Shown here in pieces: positions 41,963 to 52,900 of a stretch of DNA of 64,000 nt (its first letter is position 1; every line of letters starts with the position of its first letter). The stretch comes from Fibrobacter sp. UWR3 (GTDB lineage Bacteria; Fibrobacterota; Fibrobacteria; Fibrobacterales; Fibrobacteraceae), in the NCBI RefSeq assembly GCF_900143055.1, contig NZ_FRCW01000009.1, positions 1-64,000 of the forward strand. The letters are read 5' to 3'. The notes under the pieces were generated by a model, which saw only the letters and a list, made by a program, of their open reading frames with translations, ran no database searches and had not been told where the DNA came from. A program made the translations under genes and the position numbers.

Positions 41963-43159
41963 TTACTTATTCACGACGCAGATTGCCGTAACGGAAGCCT
42001 CGATGGAGTACTTCTTTCCAGGAGCGCAACCCGCCGGGTTGAAGTAGGCAAAGTTGGACTGTTCCACGCCGTCCCAAGTCAGCTTCAGGCTATTGTAATC
42101 CGCTCCGACCTTGGGTTTGCACCCGATGGTGCAGTTAGAAGGCGCACCAGCAGGGACCTGCACCGTCATGGGCGTCTGGGCCTGGATGAACAGCGAATCG
42201 GGCAGGTTCGGGAGAACCGTCTCTCCGTAAGAAGCCTGATCGTTGATGCTGCCCAAAGCAAGCACCAGGTCCACCGATTCGGGGTCAAGCACGGTCACGC
42301 CGTCGCACTGGTATGTCTGCGTGGTCCTGTCGTCGTTCGTCACGGCGACAATGGGGGCCACCTTCTGCTTGTGCATAGACGCTTCTGCAGATAAAGTAGC
42401 ACTCGTGCCGAAGCCGGAAATTGTCCCGAGCGTAGACGTCCAGGAATACCCGGTAATGGTCGCCTCGGATTCCGCCTCGACGGTCCACGTGATTGTCTCG
42501 CCCGCCTTGGCAGTTTCCTTGTCGGCCTTGCAGGAATTAATCGTTATAGGAATACCCTGCACCTGCAAGGGTTCGCAGGCAATTTCGGTTCCATCGACAT
42601 TCAGAGTCGCCGTGTAGGTTCCCGACTGTTCGTAGGAAACATTCACGGAGTTCATCCCGTTACCCTGCACGGTCTTGCTCAATTCCGGGAAAGTCCATAC
42701 GAACGGCGCCATGATGGCGTCAAAAACATCGCCCGTCTCGCGGAAGAACGACCAGGTCGCCATCCCCCCCTTCTCGATTATGGCGGTCTTCGGGCCACAG
42801 GCTCCGTTCACAGCCATCTTGGGTTCGTTCAGGACCTCGTCAGAAGAGGCAGTTGCCGTCTTGGACGAAGAGGAAACCACGGGCTGGGGCGTCCTCGAAG
42901 AAGACGAATTCGTTGTTTGCGTCGACGAAGACGTTACAGACGGCGGAATTTCACCCTGCGACAAAGGGGTATCGGAAGAAGTCACAATGGGATCCTGAGA
43001 AGCCGTACTGGTCGGCTCCGGCGTATCCGGGCTGGAAGGATCTTCACCACAAGCAGAAAGGCCCAAAAGGGCAAGACCGCTCACAAACATAGCCGGAGCA
43101 ACTTTGTAAATAAAATTTTTCTTAAAAGAGCGAAAGCGCTTATCTTGAACTGAATTCAT
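41963..43159 (-). CDS. Ser/Thr-rich lipoprotein with Ig-like domains
   Basis: An N-terminal positively charged leader ends in a lipobox (LALLGLSAC). A Ser/Thr/Pro linker (about 40-110) and two or three Ig/PKD-like beta domains follow, with SYEQSGTYTATLNVDGTEIAC, TAKAGETITWTVEAES and TGYSWTSTLGTISGFG. Many Cys residues suggest disulfides. The C-terminal part (VQVPAGAPSNCTIGCKPK and LTWDGVEQSNFAYF) is of unknown fold. The gene is divergent from the GH9 cluster across about 120 bp, so a shared regulatory region is possible. It could be a surface adhesin or cellulose-related lipoprotein; this is inference. Confidence 0.78.
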   Translation of the reverse strand: MNSVQDKRFRSFKKNFIYKVAPAMFVSGLALLGLSACGEDPSSPDTPEPTSTASQDPIVTSSDTPLSQGEIPPSVTSSSTQTTNSSSSRTPQPVVSSSSKTATASSDEVLNEPKMAVNGACGPKTAIIEKGGMATWSFFRETGDVFDAIMAPFVWTFPELSKTVQGNGMNSVNVSYEQSGTYTATLNVDGTEIACEPLQVQGIPITINSCKADKETAKAGETITWTVEAESEATITGYSWTSTLGTISGFGTSATLSAEASMHKQKVAPIVAVTNDDRTTQTYQCDGVTVLDPESVDLVLALGSINDQASYGETVLPNLPDSLFIQAQTPMTVQVPAGAPSNCTIGCKPKVGADYNSLKLTWDGVEQSNFAYFNPAGCAPGKKYSIEASVTAICVVNK

Positions 43160-43283
43160 GTTTTGAAATATATAAAAAAAAGCCCGAAAGTGTAGTTTTT
43201 TTTGATACGGATTTTACGGCCGACCTTAAAAAAGTCTATTTTCTATATGGGATGTTTTGCGCACTTCTTTAAGGGAGGGCTTT

Positions 43284-46200
43284 ATGCCGCTGTTACTTGT
43301 TCCAGTCCTTTTGCTGGTGTCGTTATGTTTTGCCGCTGTTGACCAAGAGCAACCGACACCTTATGATTTGATTAGACCGATTTGGCCCATAAAGTGGGAT
43401 ACTGCCGCTACCGACAATGGCGGTACCGTCGAAAGTTTCAGCAAGTACACGCCCAACCGCAAGAAGCACAATACCGTACCTAAAATTGGTTCGATGCCCC
43501 AGGACTTTGTGCCGAACGGGATTATCCCCGACTCGCTGAACCAGGCATATCGTGACGCCCAGAACCTGCGCATAGGCCGTATCCGCATCAACCAGGCGGG
43601 ATACCTGCCCGAAGACCCTGAAAAGCAGTTCTACTATGTTTCTGCCGGGACCTGTGGCGAGAACTTCTCTGTCGTCGACCTGGATGGTAACGAAGTCTTT
43701 ACAGGAGGAACTTTCACCAACACCGGCAAGTCGACCGGTTCGAGCTGGGATATCAAGGCGGGCACCGACGCCGCGACAAACGACCAGGGACGCTATACCG
43801 CCAGCGCCGAGGGCCCCACGGGCAAGGTATGTATCGGCAACCTGACCCAGGCAACGGGCCTCGAGATGAACACCCGCTACCGCGTAAAGGTGCTCAACCA
43901 GTATTCCGCTACATTTATTATTAGTGACAAGGTCTACTCGATGGTCCGCGACGCGACCCTCAAGTTCTACGGCATCAACCGTTCCGGCAACTCTGAATCC
44001 TGGTTCCACAAGCCGAGCCACACCAAGGACGGTGCAGGCAAGTTTGTAAAGGGTGTCGGCGCCGTTACCGGGTTCACCCCCAAGGAAGGCGCCCTGCAGG
44101 GCGGCTGGTACGACTGCGGTGACCACCTGAAGGAATCCCAGACCCAGGCCTACGCATTCATGGTGCTCGCGGTGATGGCTGCATCGAGCCCGGAACGCGA
44201 CGAGGACCACTATGCCTACAACATGGGCGAAACCATCAATACCGACGGTATCCCAGACATTCTGCGCGAGGCAAAGCACGGTGCGGACTTCTTTATGCGC
44301 GCCTACACCTTCGCGAACGGGGTCATCGACAACATGGCGGTCTCCATCGGAAACTTCGGTGCGGACCACGGATGGTGGGGCCGACCCGAAAACCAGGACG
44401 CCCTCCCGACGACCTTGACCGGACGCGGCGGGCCGCACGAACGTGACATCCGCCTGGGCGAACTGGGTTCCAACATCTCGGGCCAAATTGCAGCGGGCCT
44501 CGCCATATTGAGCAAGGAATACGCGACATACGACAAGCCCTTTGCTGACAGCTGCCTTGTGGTTGCCGAGAAGATGTACGATTTCGCCAAGAACCTGAAA
44601 CTCAAGGAAAAGAGCCTTGGCCCCGGAACCTACGACGGCGGAAAGGCCTACGTGCACAACACGATTGCCGACGGCTGGTCGAGCCCGGCCTACAACGGCA
44701 ACAACGAATCCCACGACGACTTGGCCATTGCGGCAATCGCACTCCACTACGCCACCTACGAAAAGACCGGCAAAATGGACTACCTGAACGACGCCGTGGA
44801 AGATACGCAGATTGGCGTGCCCCAGGAAGCCTCGACCGGATTCTTCAAGGGCGGTTGGATGGCCTGGAGCCGTGACGGCATGCGCAAGTCCAGCAAGAAC
44901 ACGAGCTGGGCGAACGCCTACACCTACACGCTGTACGGTTTCTACAAGATGCTCCTGAAGGACAAGGAAACCGGCCTCAAGTACGGCATCGACGACAAGA
45001 CACGCCTGACCTATGCCGAAAACGTGGCCCTGATTCTCGGAACCAACATCAGTTACCTGAGCGGAAGCGGTTCCCAGAGCATTACTATCCCGACCCTGAA
45101 CGGCCCGACCCCTGTTTCGTTCGGCGACCTGTGGTACAACATGCAGACCGACCAGACCTGGATTTACAACCGCTACCAGGCGGGCAATATCTTTGAAGTG
45201 CTCGCCTACTCCGACGTGACCAAGGACCTGGAAGGCATCAACCTGCCGCAGAAGGGCATGCAGAACTGGAACTCCGCCGAAATGAAGCAACTGGGTATAA
45301 ACCAGCTCAACTACATGCTCGGCGTGAACCCCTGGGATGTATCCTTCTTGCTGGGCGTGGGTGACAAGAACGACGCCCACCCGCACCACCGCGCATCGAA
45401 CCCCGAAGGCAAGAACATGCCGGGCGCAGGCTACAAGTACAATCCGCCTACCGGCGCATTGTTCGGCGGCGTGACCCCGGGTACCGAGAACGCCTGGTCG
45501 CCCTCGACCCTCAGCTGGGAAGACTACCACCTTTCCGAAACCTGTATCGACGCTACGGCCATGTTCGTGGCATCGTGCGCCGTTGCCGTCCGTGAAGAGG
45601 ACCGCAACCGCGCCCCCTCGCAGATTAACGTGGAAATCCGCTACGTGGGTTACGATTCCGCAATCGTGAAGGTAACGCAGGACATGCGCGGCCCCGCGAT
45701 GATCCTCTACAGCACGAACGAGACCGGCCCGTTCAACATCCCCGCGAAGGATACCGTGAACGGCGTGAGCCACGAGATTCACCTGACCGGCCTGCAGAAC
45801 GGCACCACCTACTACTTCAAGGTCATTGCGATTAACATCCGGAGCGAGGCGTATGCCACCAAGTGGCTCGTCGACAGCACTACGACCCCGTTCACGTTCA
45901 CGACCCTCGTGAGCCCGCCGGCACCCGCCGACATCCAGAACGTGAAGGTCTGCAACCTGAGTTCCGACAGCGCCGAAATCATGTGGTACACCCCGAACGG
46001 CCAGTACGAATCCAAGGTCTACTGGGATACGACACTCACAAGCTACGACAAGATGACCTGCCCCGTATCGGGAACGGGCTCTTGCGACATCAACGGCAAC
46101 GCCGACGTCTCGGGAATCCCGACCAGCTTCCACTACGTGAAGATTGGCAAGCTCAAGGAAAAGACAACATACTACTACTGCGTGGAAAGCAACGGCGTGC

Positions 46201-49200
46201 AGCGCTGTACCGACGATAACGGCATGCCGCTCAAGTTTACCACCCCCGTGACGCACTACGACTTCGACGTGAGCGTTTACCAGTACGAGTTCGGCGGGAT
46301 GGACTTCTTGAACCTGAACCTCACCAACAACGAGGACCGCGCGTTCAACGAACTGACCCTGCGATTCTACGTGACCGCAAAGCCCGAAGACATCGAGGCG
46401 CAGCCCGGACAGAACAACCAGCCGGGAACCTGCCCGCTGCTTGTGGACGAAGACATTTGCCAGGCCTACGACGAAGCGGGCTTCAACCGCCCCTGCGTGA
46501 ACCAGGCCGGCGAAAGCGTAGACGACTCGCTGCGCTACTACCTGCGCCATGCAGTACCCGTAAAGCTTGAAGACACCTACAACCCGGCAACGGGCGAATA
46601 CGACTGGTACATCCCGGTACCGCTGGGTGGCACGACCATCAAGTCGTCCTCGCGTATGCGTATCGACCTCGGGTTCTCGAGTGGTATCTACCAGAACAAC
46701 ATGTGCGAAACCCTGCGTACCCCCGCAAAGAAGCGCCTCGTGACCGGCGGTAATTCTCCCGACTGGTCGTGGGCGGCCCACAAGCGCGACGTGGACGGCG
46801 CCGACTACGAAGGCGTCCCCGCATGGGACAAGGACCAGGGCGACTTCGAACAGGCTCCCATCAACCCCTACATCGTAGTCTACCGCAAGGACGAGTTCAT
46901 CTCCGGCTTCAGCCCCTCTTACAAGGAAATGACCACCAAGCGCGCCCACTACGACATGACTGTGGCATTTAACCCGCCGTTCAACGTGTCTAACGGATCC
47001 TACGTGCAGATTGATTCCGCAAGGAGCACGATGTACCTCACGGGTACCGCCCTGATTTCGGAAAGCGGTTACGTGAACGCCATCTGGGTGAACGGCGTCG
47101 CCCTCTCGAAGGAACAGCTCACGAAGGCTGCGGTCTATAACTACGAGACCGGGCGATTCGACCTGAATATCCCGGCGAAGATGAGCATCGGTACCAACAA
47201 GGTGGACGTGACCATATTCGCAGGCCCGAACCCCGAGTGCGCCGAATGCCAGGAGAATGGCGGATGCGCGTTCGTGAACCGCACCTACTACGTACAGTTC
47301 AGCAAGGGCGACCGCACGCAGGGCAAGCTCCTGCTGGTGCAGAAGGATGGCAGTTCGGTAACGAGCCCAGCCCCGATTGACGGTTCGCTCCAGTTCCAGA
47401 TCCAGCTGCGCGACAAGGACAACAAGAACAACGCGAACATGCCCGTGAAGCTGTTCAATTCCCGCACGGGCGATTCTACCGAAGTCATTCTGAGCCGCAC
47501 CAACGACGCGCTGGGCTACTTTGAAGGCGAATGGCTCAAGGCATCGGCGAGCGAAGCGGGTCTCCCCAACGTGAACTTCCTGGGTGGCGATACCATCTGG
47601 GTCAAGTACCAAGACCCAGCCGATGACGAGGAACGCGACTCCGTTTACTTCTACTCGCAGCCGACCCGACCCGACCCCAAGAAGGCGCTTATTGCTAGCG
47701 ACGTGTGCACCATTACCGGCGATGCCGTCACGGAAAACACCCTGAGCATTGAATTCAGCGGAAGCCAGTTCGACGGAACCAGGAACATCCTGGACAGCGT
47801 CGAGGTAACGCTCACCTCCGCAAATTCTGCAGAAAGGTCGTTCATGCTGACTCCGGCCGCTCCGGTAGTCGGCGCTACGGCAACATTCACGTTCGCGGAT
47901 TCCCTTGTCGGGCTTGCGAACCCGAAGGGCTTGGTAACTGTCTACATGCGTGAAGATGGCAAGCAGCAGATGTCGTCCGCCACCATTACCGACGCCGTCA
48001 AGCCCAAGCTCGTCAGCGTCTCTATTCTCGAAAACGAGAACCACGAGAACGAAAACGACACGCTCAAGGTTAGCTTCTCCGAACCCATCAACCTGCCTTC
48101 CAAGACAGAATGGCCGCTGACCGTCTATGACGGGACATCTGAAGTGGTGCAAGCCGGCATCCGCGTGATTTCGGCAACGACAAGCGACGATGGCAAGAAC
48201 TGGATGTACGTGATTCAGGGGAATGCCGGTGGTAACTTGGTGAAGCCCGGTTTCCGTGCACAAATCGATGCCGCATTCAACGTGACCGACATGGCGACAA
48301 ACACGCTCGCCACATGCGCTCCGGTAACCATCATCGAATCGAGCCGCCCCGTGCCCGTGCACTACGCGACCATAACCGACCTCGAAGGTGACGGCCAGCC
48401 CGATGAAATCTACATCGAGTTCGTGCGCGTGCTCAAGGACAAGAACATCCCCGACACGGTCGACGTGTACTGGGGCAACCCCTCTACATACGTACCGTTC
48501 GCAATCCCTGCCGGCGGTTGGGACATTACCACGGTCTATGGCGAAAAGACTCCTGTCGCCATTACGAAGCTGGATTCCGCAAACGGAACCTGGATAAAGG
48601 GAACCGCCAAGAAAACCTGCATCGACTTCAAGGACGACACGACCTACGTAACGCAGAAGGTCTACACCTACACCTACGTCGATGCCGAGGAAACCATCAA
48701 GGCCGACAGCACACTCCTGAGGATAGATACCATCTCTACAACCGTATCGCAGAAGTGCGCACAGTACCAGACCACGCAGGATTCCACGTTCATTCCCAAG
48801 GTCGACACCCTCGGCTGGGATTCCGTGCAATCCGAACACAGCGCATTCACGATTAAGATTCAGGGAGACCTGTTCAAGAACATGACCTATGGATCCAGCG
48901 GCGGCAACGGAGCAATCCTCCCCCGCAAGGGACCGATCGAAAGCCTGCTCGATGCCACGAACGCGACACTCATCGACAAGTGCCCGCCCATCATCGTGAA
49001 GGCGACAAAGACCTCTGCAGGCGCTTACGAGTTCCTCGAAGCGACCATGTCCGAACCGCTCGTTGTCATCGACAATCCGGCACTGGAATACATCGAACGC
49101 AAGCGCAGCTCGCAGGAAGGCATCTACCTGAAGCCGCTCTCCGTATCGACAAAGCAGGACGTGAAGGAAAACTTCGGTTACACCGAGGAATCCGAAGGCG

Positions 49201-49955
49201 CTGTACGCATCGGCGACTATATCAGGCTCGTGCCCATCAAGGAACTTTCGCGCTACAAGGACAAGGCGGGCAACTTCCCCACCATAAACAACCCGTGGGT
49301 TATCGTCTCTGGCGCCACCGCCGAAAAGACAAAGTTCAAGGTCACGCTCGCAAGCGATGTCACCAAGCCGCCTCGTGAAGTTCCGTATATGGGAACCGCC
49401 GTAAGCGAAAACGAAATCTTCCGCGCGACCATCATGAACCCGAACGGGACAGAACTGCTCACGAAGCTTGTTGACGGAACCGTTATCCCGACAACAATCG
49501 TACTCGACACGAATTCCTACAAGCACGCCGGCCCGCAGTTTATCGTGGATATCACGATGCCTTCGGCCCTGCAGACCGACGACTTCGGGAAGCCCATCTT
49601 CGATTTCGTCATCCGGTTCACGATGAACGTCTACGACAACCTCGGGCAGTTTATCGCCAAGCAGGATATCCGCATGAACATGAAGGATATCGGCTACGAC
49701 AAGATTACGGAAGACGGCGTATTGAAGCTGAACCTCGAATGGATGGCGCCTAACGGGTCCCCGGCAAGCAAGTCGGGCAAGAGGCTCGGGACAGGAGCCT
49801 ACATCGCGAAGTTCGATTTCGATGCGAAGGCGACATACGTCGCCGACGAACCGACAACCAACGAAGACGGAAGCACGTCTTACAAGAAGGGTGATGTTAT
49901 CAAGACGACGGACAACACCACGAAGACCTTCGGTTTCAAGCGTGCGAAGAAATAG
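43284..49955 (+). CDS. Giant GH9 endoglucanase-type multidomain protein 1
   Basis: This predicted exported cellulase has about 2,223 residues. A signal peptide (MPLLLVPVLLLVSLCFA) precedes a CelD-type Ig-like domain (IRINQAGYLPED) and a GH9 (alpha/alpha)6 catalytic domain. GH9 motifs are GGWYDCGDH (about 273, nucleophile/base Asp pair), DAHPHHRAS (about 700) and the acid Glu in DYHLSETCID (about 752). Two fibronectin III domains, a CBM3-like beta domain (YQYEFGGMDFLNLNL), Ig-like domains and SbsA-type repeats with DLEGDGQPDE calcium-like loops follow. A FlgD/sorting-like C-terminus ends GTGAYIAK...KTFGFKRAKK. A TTG at 43257 would lengthen the leader. It is the first gene of the cluster. Confidence 0.92.
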   Translation: MPLLLVPVLLLVSLCFAAVDQEQPTPYDLIRPIWPIKWDTAATDNGGTVESFSKYTPNRKKHNTVPKIGSMPQDFVPNGIIPDSLNQAYRDAQNLRIGRIRINQAGYLPEDPEKQFYYVSAGTCGENFSVVDLDGNEVFTGGTFTNTGKSTGSSWDIKAGTDAATNDQGRYTASAEGPTGKVCIGNLTQATGLEMNTRYRVKVLNQYSATFIISDKVYSMVRDATLKFYGINRSGNSESWFHKPSHTKDGAGKFVKGVGAVTGFTPKEGALQGGWYDCGDHLKESQTQAYAFMVLAVMAASSPERDEDHYAYNMGETINTDGIPDILREAKHGADFFMRAYTFANGVIDNMAVSIGNFGADHGWWGRPENQDALPTTLTGRGGPHERDIRLGELGSNISGQIAAGLAILSKEYATYDKPFADSCLVVAEKMYDFAKNLKLKEKSLGPGTYDGGKAYVHNTIADGWSSPAYNGNNESHDDLAIAAIALHYATYEKTGKMDYLNDAVEDTQIGVPQEASTGFFKGGWMAWSRDGMRKSSKNTSWANAYTYTLYGFYKMLLKDKETGLKYGIDDKTRLTYAENVALILGTNISYLSGSGSQSITIPTLNGPTPVSFGDLWYNMQTDQTWIYNRYQAGNIFEVLAYSDVTKDLEGINLPQKGMQNWNSAEMKQLGINQLNYMLGVNPWDVSFLLGVGDKNDAHPHHRASNPEGKNMPGAGYKYNPPTGALFGGVTPGTENAWSPSTLSWEDYHLSETCIDATAMFVASCAVAVREEDRNRAPSQINVEIRYVGYDSAIVKVTQDMRGPAMILYSTNETGPFNIPAKDTVNGVSHEIHLTGLQNGTTYYFKVIAINIRSEAYATKWLVDSTTTPFTFTTLVSPPAPADIQNVKVCNLSSDSAEIMWYTPNGQYESKVYWDTTLTSYDKMTCPVSGTGSCDINGNADVSGIPTSFHYVKIGKLKEKTTYYYCVESNGVQRCTDDNGMPLKFTTPVTHYDFDVSVYQYEFGGMDFLNLNLTNNEDRAFNELTLRFYVTAKPEDIEAQPGQNNQPGTCPLLVDEDICQAYDEAGFNRPCVNQAGESVDDSLRYYLRHAVPVKLEDTYNPATGEYDWYIPVPLGGTTIKSSSRMRIDLGFSSGIYQNNMCETLRTPAKKRLVTGGNSPDWSWAAHKRDVDGADYEGVPAWDKDQGDFEQAPINPYIVVYRKDEFISGFSPSYKEMTTKRAHYDMTVAFNPPFNVSNGSYVQIDSARSTMYLTGTALISESGYVNAIWVNGVALSKEQLTKAAVYNYETGRFDLNIPAKMSIGTNKVDVTIFAGPNPECAECQENGGCAFVNRTYYVQFSKGDRTQGKLLLVQKDGSSVTSPAPIDGSLQFQIQLRDKDNKNNANMPVKLFNSRTGDSTEVILSRTNDALGYFEGEWLKASASEAGLPNVNFLGGDTIWVKYQDPADDEERDSVYFYSQPTRPDPKKALIASDVCTITGDAVTENTLSIEFSGSQFDGTRNILDSVEVTLTSANSAERSFMLTPAAPVVGATATFTFADSLVGLANPKGLVTVYMREDGKQQMSSATITDAVKPKLVSVSILENENHENENDTLKVSFSEPINLPSKTEWPLTVYDGTSEVVQAGIRVISATTSDDGKNWMYVIQGNAGGNLVKPGFRAQIDAAFNVTDMATNTLATCAPVTIIESSRPVPVHYATITDLEGDGQPDEIYIEFVRVLKDKNIPDTVDVYWGNPSTYVPFAIPAGGWDITTVYGEKTPVAITKLDSANGTWIKGTAKKTCIDFKDDTTYVTQKVYTYTYVDAEETIKADSTLLRIDTISTTVSQKCAQYQTTQDSTFIPKVDTLGWDSVQSEHSAFTIKIQGDLFKNMTYGSSGGNGAILPRKGPIESLLDATNATLIDKCPPIIVKATKTSAGAYEFLEATMSEPLVVIDNPALEYIERKRSSQEGIYLKPLSVSTKQDVKENFGYTEESEGAVRIGDYIRLVPIKELSRYKDKAGNFPTINNPWVIVSGATAEKTKFKVTLASDVTKPPREVPYMGTAVSENEIFRATIMNPNGTELLTKLVDGTVIPTTIVLDTNSYKHAGPQFIVDITMPSALQTDDFGKPIFDFVIRFTMNVYDNLGQFIAKQDIRMNMKDIGYDKITEDGVLKLNLEWMAPNGSPASKSGKRLGTGAYIAKFDFDAKATYVADEPTTNEDGSTSYKKGDVIKTTDNTTKTFGFKRAKK

Positions 49956-49997
49956 ACTGGATACAAGTTTTTTGATGAAGTTATTTAAGAAGGAAAG

Positions 49998-52900
49998 TTG
50001 AAATTGAAGTACTTGAAAAGATTGTTCGCTATTTCGTTCATCTTGGGAGAAGTGCTGTGCGTGAACGCCATGGCACAACTCCCGGAAATCGACCGCACCT
50101 GCAAGGATTGCGACCGCAGGTACCTCGACTCGTTGAACGTGTACAACCGTAGGCCCATCCGCGTGAACCAAGCGGGTTTTAGGCCGCAGGACAACAAGTA
50201 TGCCTATGTGGCGGACCCGACGGACATGACGTTCAAGGTGGTCGATGCGAATACGAAGCAGGTCATCGACGTGGGGAACTCGAGCCTCACGCTTATCGAT
50301 GCCGCAGCACCGAAGCCGAATATATGGGTGAACGGAGCGTTCAACTCGCTCGACGCGCTCTATGAATTCGGTAGCAAGGATTCCACAAGCAGAAATACAG
50401 AAAAGCTCTACAAGGCAGACTTCACGAACCTGACCGCCATCGGCGAATACTTCATCGTGAACGGGCACGATACCTCGGCCACGTTCCACGTGCACCCCTC
50501 CATATTCAACGCCGTGCTCGAGAACTCGCTCAAGTTCTTCGGCATCCAGCGCTGCGGCAACACGGATTCGCACCTGCACGCCCCCTGCCACCTGAAGGAC
50601 GGTTCCGAAATCGGGCACGACCTCACCGGCGGATGGCACGACTGCGGTGACCACTTCAAGGTTTCCGAAACGCTCAGCTATACGGCCTATGCACTTGCGA
50701 TGACCTACCTCGTGTACCAAGACAAGGCAGAAGACCGCTATGGACATTCCTACGACGACACAATCCCGGACGGCTACCCCGACATTCTGTACGAAGCCAA
50801 GATCGGTGCCGACTACATCTACAAGCTCTACAAGGCATCGAAGGAAGACGGCCTTATCGCCCAGCACGATATGTACCATTCCATCGCCGTCGGCAGCGAA
50901 GACCACCAGTTCTGGGATGTGCCCGAAAAACAGGATGCACAGCCCCATTCAAAGGGCGGTCCGGACCGTCACGTGGCCAAGGGAGCGGGAACAAACTCGG
51001 GCGTATTCGCGGCAGCACTTGCATACTTCGCCATGGGCTGGTACCCGTACGACCCGGTATACGCCGACTCGCTTATCGAGGCTGCCAAGGACATCTACAA
51101 GAACGTGCTGAAACCGCAGACCTACGGCTACGGCGGACACTACACCAACACGGATGAGCTGGGTGGTTTCTACCCGGGCGGCACTAGCGAAACGAACATG
51201 ATTGACGACGCCGCCGCTGCCGCACTCGCCCTGTGGTTCGCCACTGCAGATACCTCTTACCAGTTCGACCTGTACAAAGACCTGAAAATCAACGACAACT
51301 CCACGAACTACGGCTACAACAACGAACCCGATGATGCGGGCCCGTACTTCAAGGGCGGATTCCTCGGACTCAAAAGTGGCTTTACTCCGGGTGGATGGGC
51401 AACAGACTTCGAGAACATCCATTCCTACGTACTCTTCTCGTTCGTGAAACTCATCCTGAAGGACAAGGAAACCGCACTATACTACAACGTTGGCGAACTG
51501 GAACGCGATACACTTATCCAGCGTGCAACCAACTGCCTGCGCCGCCTTACCGACGATGGCTCGCAGGGTTCAAACCTCATCTACAAAAACCGCTTCGGGC
51601 AGGTTACCTCCGACGGGCCGTATAACCTCGTATGGACTTCGAGCGCCTGGGGTTTCAACCGCTACAACATGGGTGCAGCAAACGCCATCTTCATGCTTTC
51701 TGAGCTCTTGCCCCCGGGAGAAGAAAAGGAAGCCTACAAGAATTTGGCCCTCGACAACATTTACTACAACCTGGGTGCAAACCCGTGGGATATTTCCTTC
51801 TTGATGGGCGTGGGCGACAAGAACTCGAACCACCCCCACAACCGCGCGGCCAACCCGGACGGCTACAATGCAGGCGGCATGCCATACAAGTACCAATGCC
51901 CGCGCGGCGCCCTCATGGGCGGTGCGGCACCTACCGCAGTATTGCTCGAAGACTGGAGCGACTATACCGCAACGGAAACCTGTATCGACTTCTCAGTACA
52001 GCTCTTGATCCCGGCACAAAGCTTTGCAGAAACGCTCCCCATCGACAACGAAGGTCCGCTGTTCAGCAACATTGCCGGCACCCCGATTTCGGATACCGAG
52101 GCCATCGTGAGCTGGGATGCCAACGAAGTCGCACTCGTAACCGTTTTCTACGCAGAATCGCCTGACGAATCCGCGACGCTGTCCGTACAGCAGACAACTG
52201 CATCGAAGGGTGGTGCAGTGACGCTCACAGGCCTCACCCCGAACAAGACCTACTACTTCTTCCTCGAGGGCATGGACACGAAGCACAACCTCACGACCGA
52301 CAACAATCACGGTCAGTGGTACCAGTTCACCATGACGCCCAAGATGACGACCATCAGCGGAGTCACAATCTGCCAGGTGGACAACAGGAGCGCAAAGATA
52401 TACTGGTGGTCTAGCGACCGCATGAACGGCGTCGTGAACTACGGTACATCTCCTAGTTCATATACGCAAGCACAGGCCGCAGAAGGCGGAGCGGTACTCT
52501 TCCATGAAGCAAAGCTCACCGACCTCAAGCCGGGAACCACGTATTACTTTACCGTATCTTCGGGTGCGGCAAAATCCGAGGAATACAGTTTTACCACCGA
52601 AGCCTACGCGACATACGCCGATCTGGACGTGTGGATAAAGCCCAGCGCCTACCAGAATACAAGCAACTGCTCTCCGTCTAACGGCTGGCAGAAATGTGGC
52701 GACTTCATTATTGAAATCGACAACAACGATACGCTCGTGTTCGAGGATTTCGAACTCCGTCTGTATCTGGGCAACAACACAAACATACAAACGCCGGTCA
52801 GCTACATCGGTCAGGTATTCGACGGCACCGGTCTTGTGGTCGGCATGCCGCAACTCACCTTCGGGACGCCTACACCCGATGGCGTGGGGCAGTACTACAT

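Noticed and set aside
43160-43283. Sigma-54 (-24/-12) promoter before the GH9 cluster
   Set aside because: No GG-N10-GC core of TGGCAC...TTGC type could be found in the divergent region by eye, so no link to the sigma-54-type activator is claimed.
43323-50948. A continuous open frame of more than 2,500 codons on the minus strand across both GH9 genes
   Set aside because: It is the antisense of the GH9 genes, kept open by their codon bias. Its protein is repetitive Val/His/Arg/Gly with no domains, and the plus strand has clear GH9 motifs.
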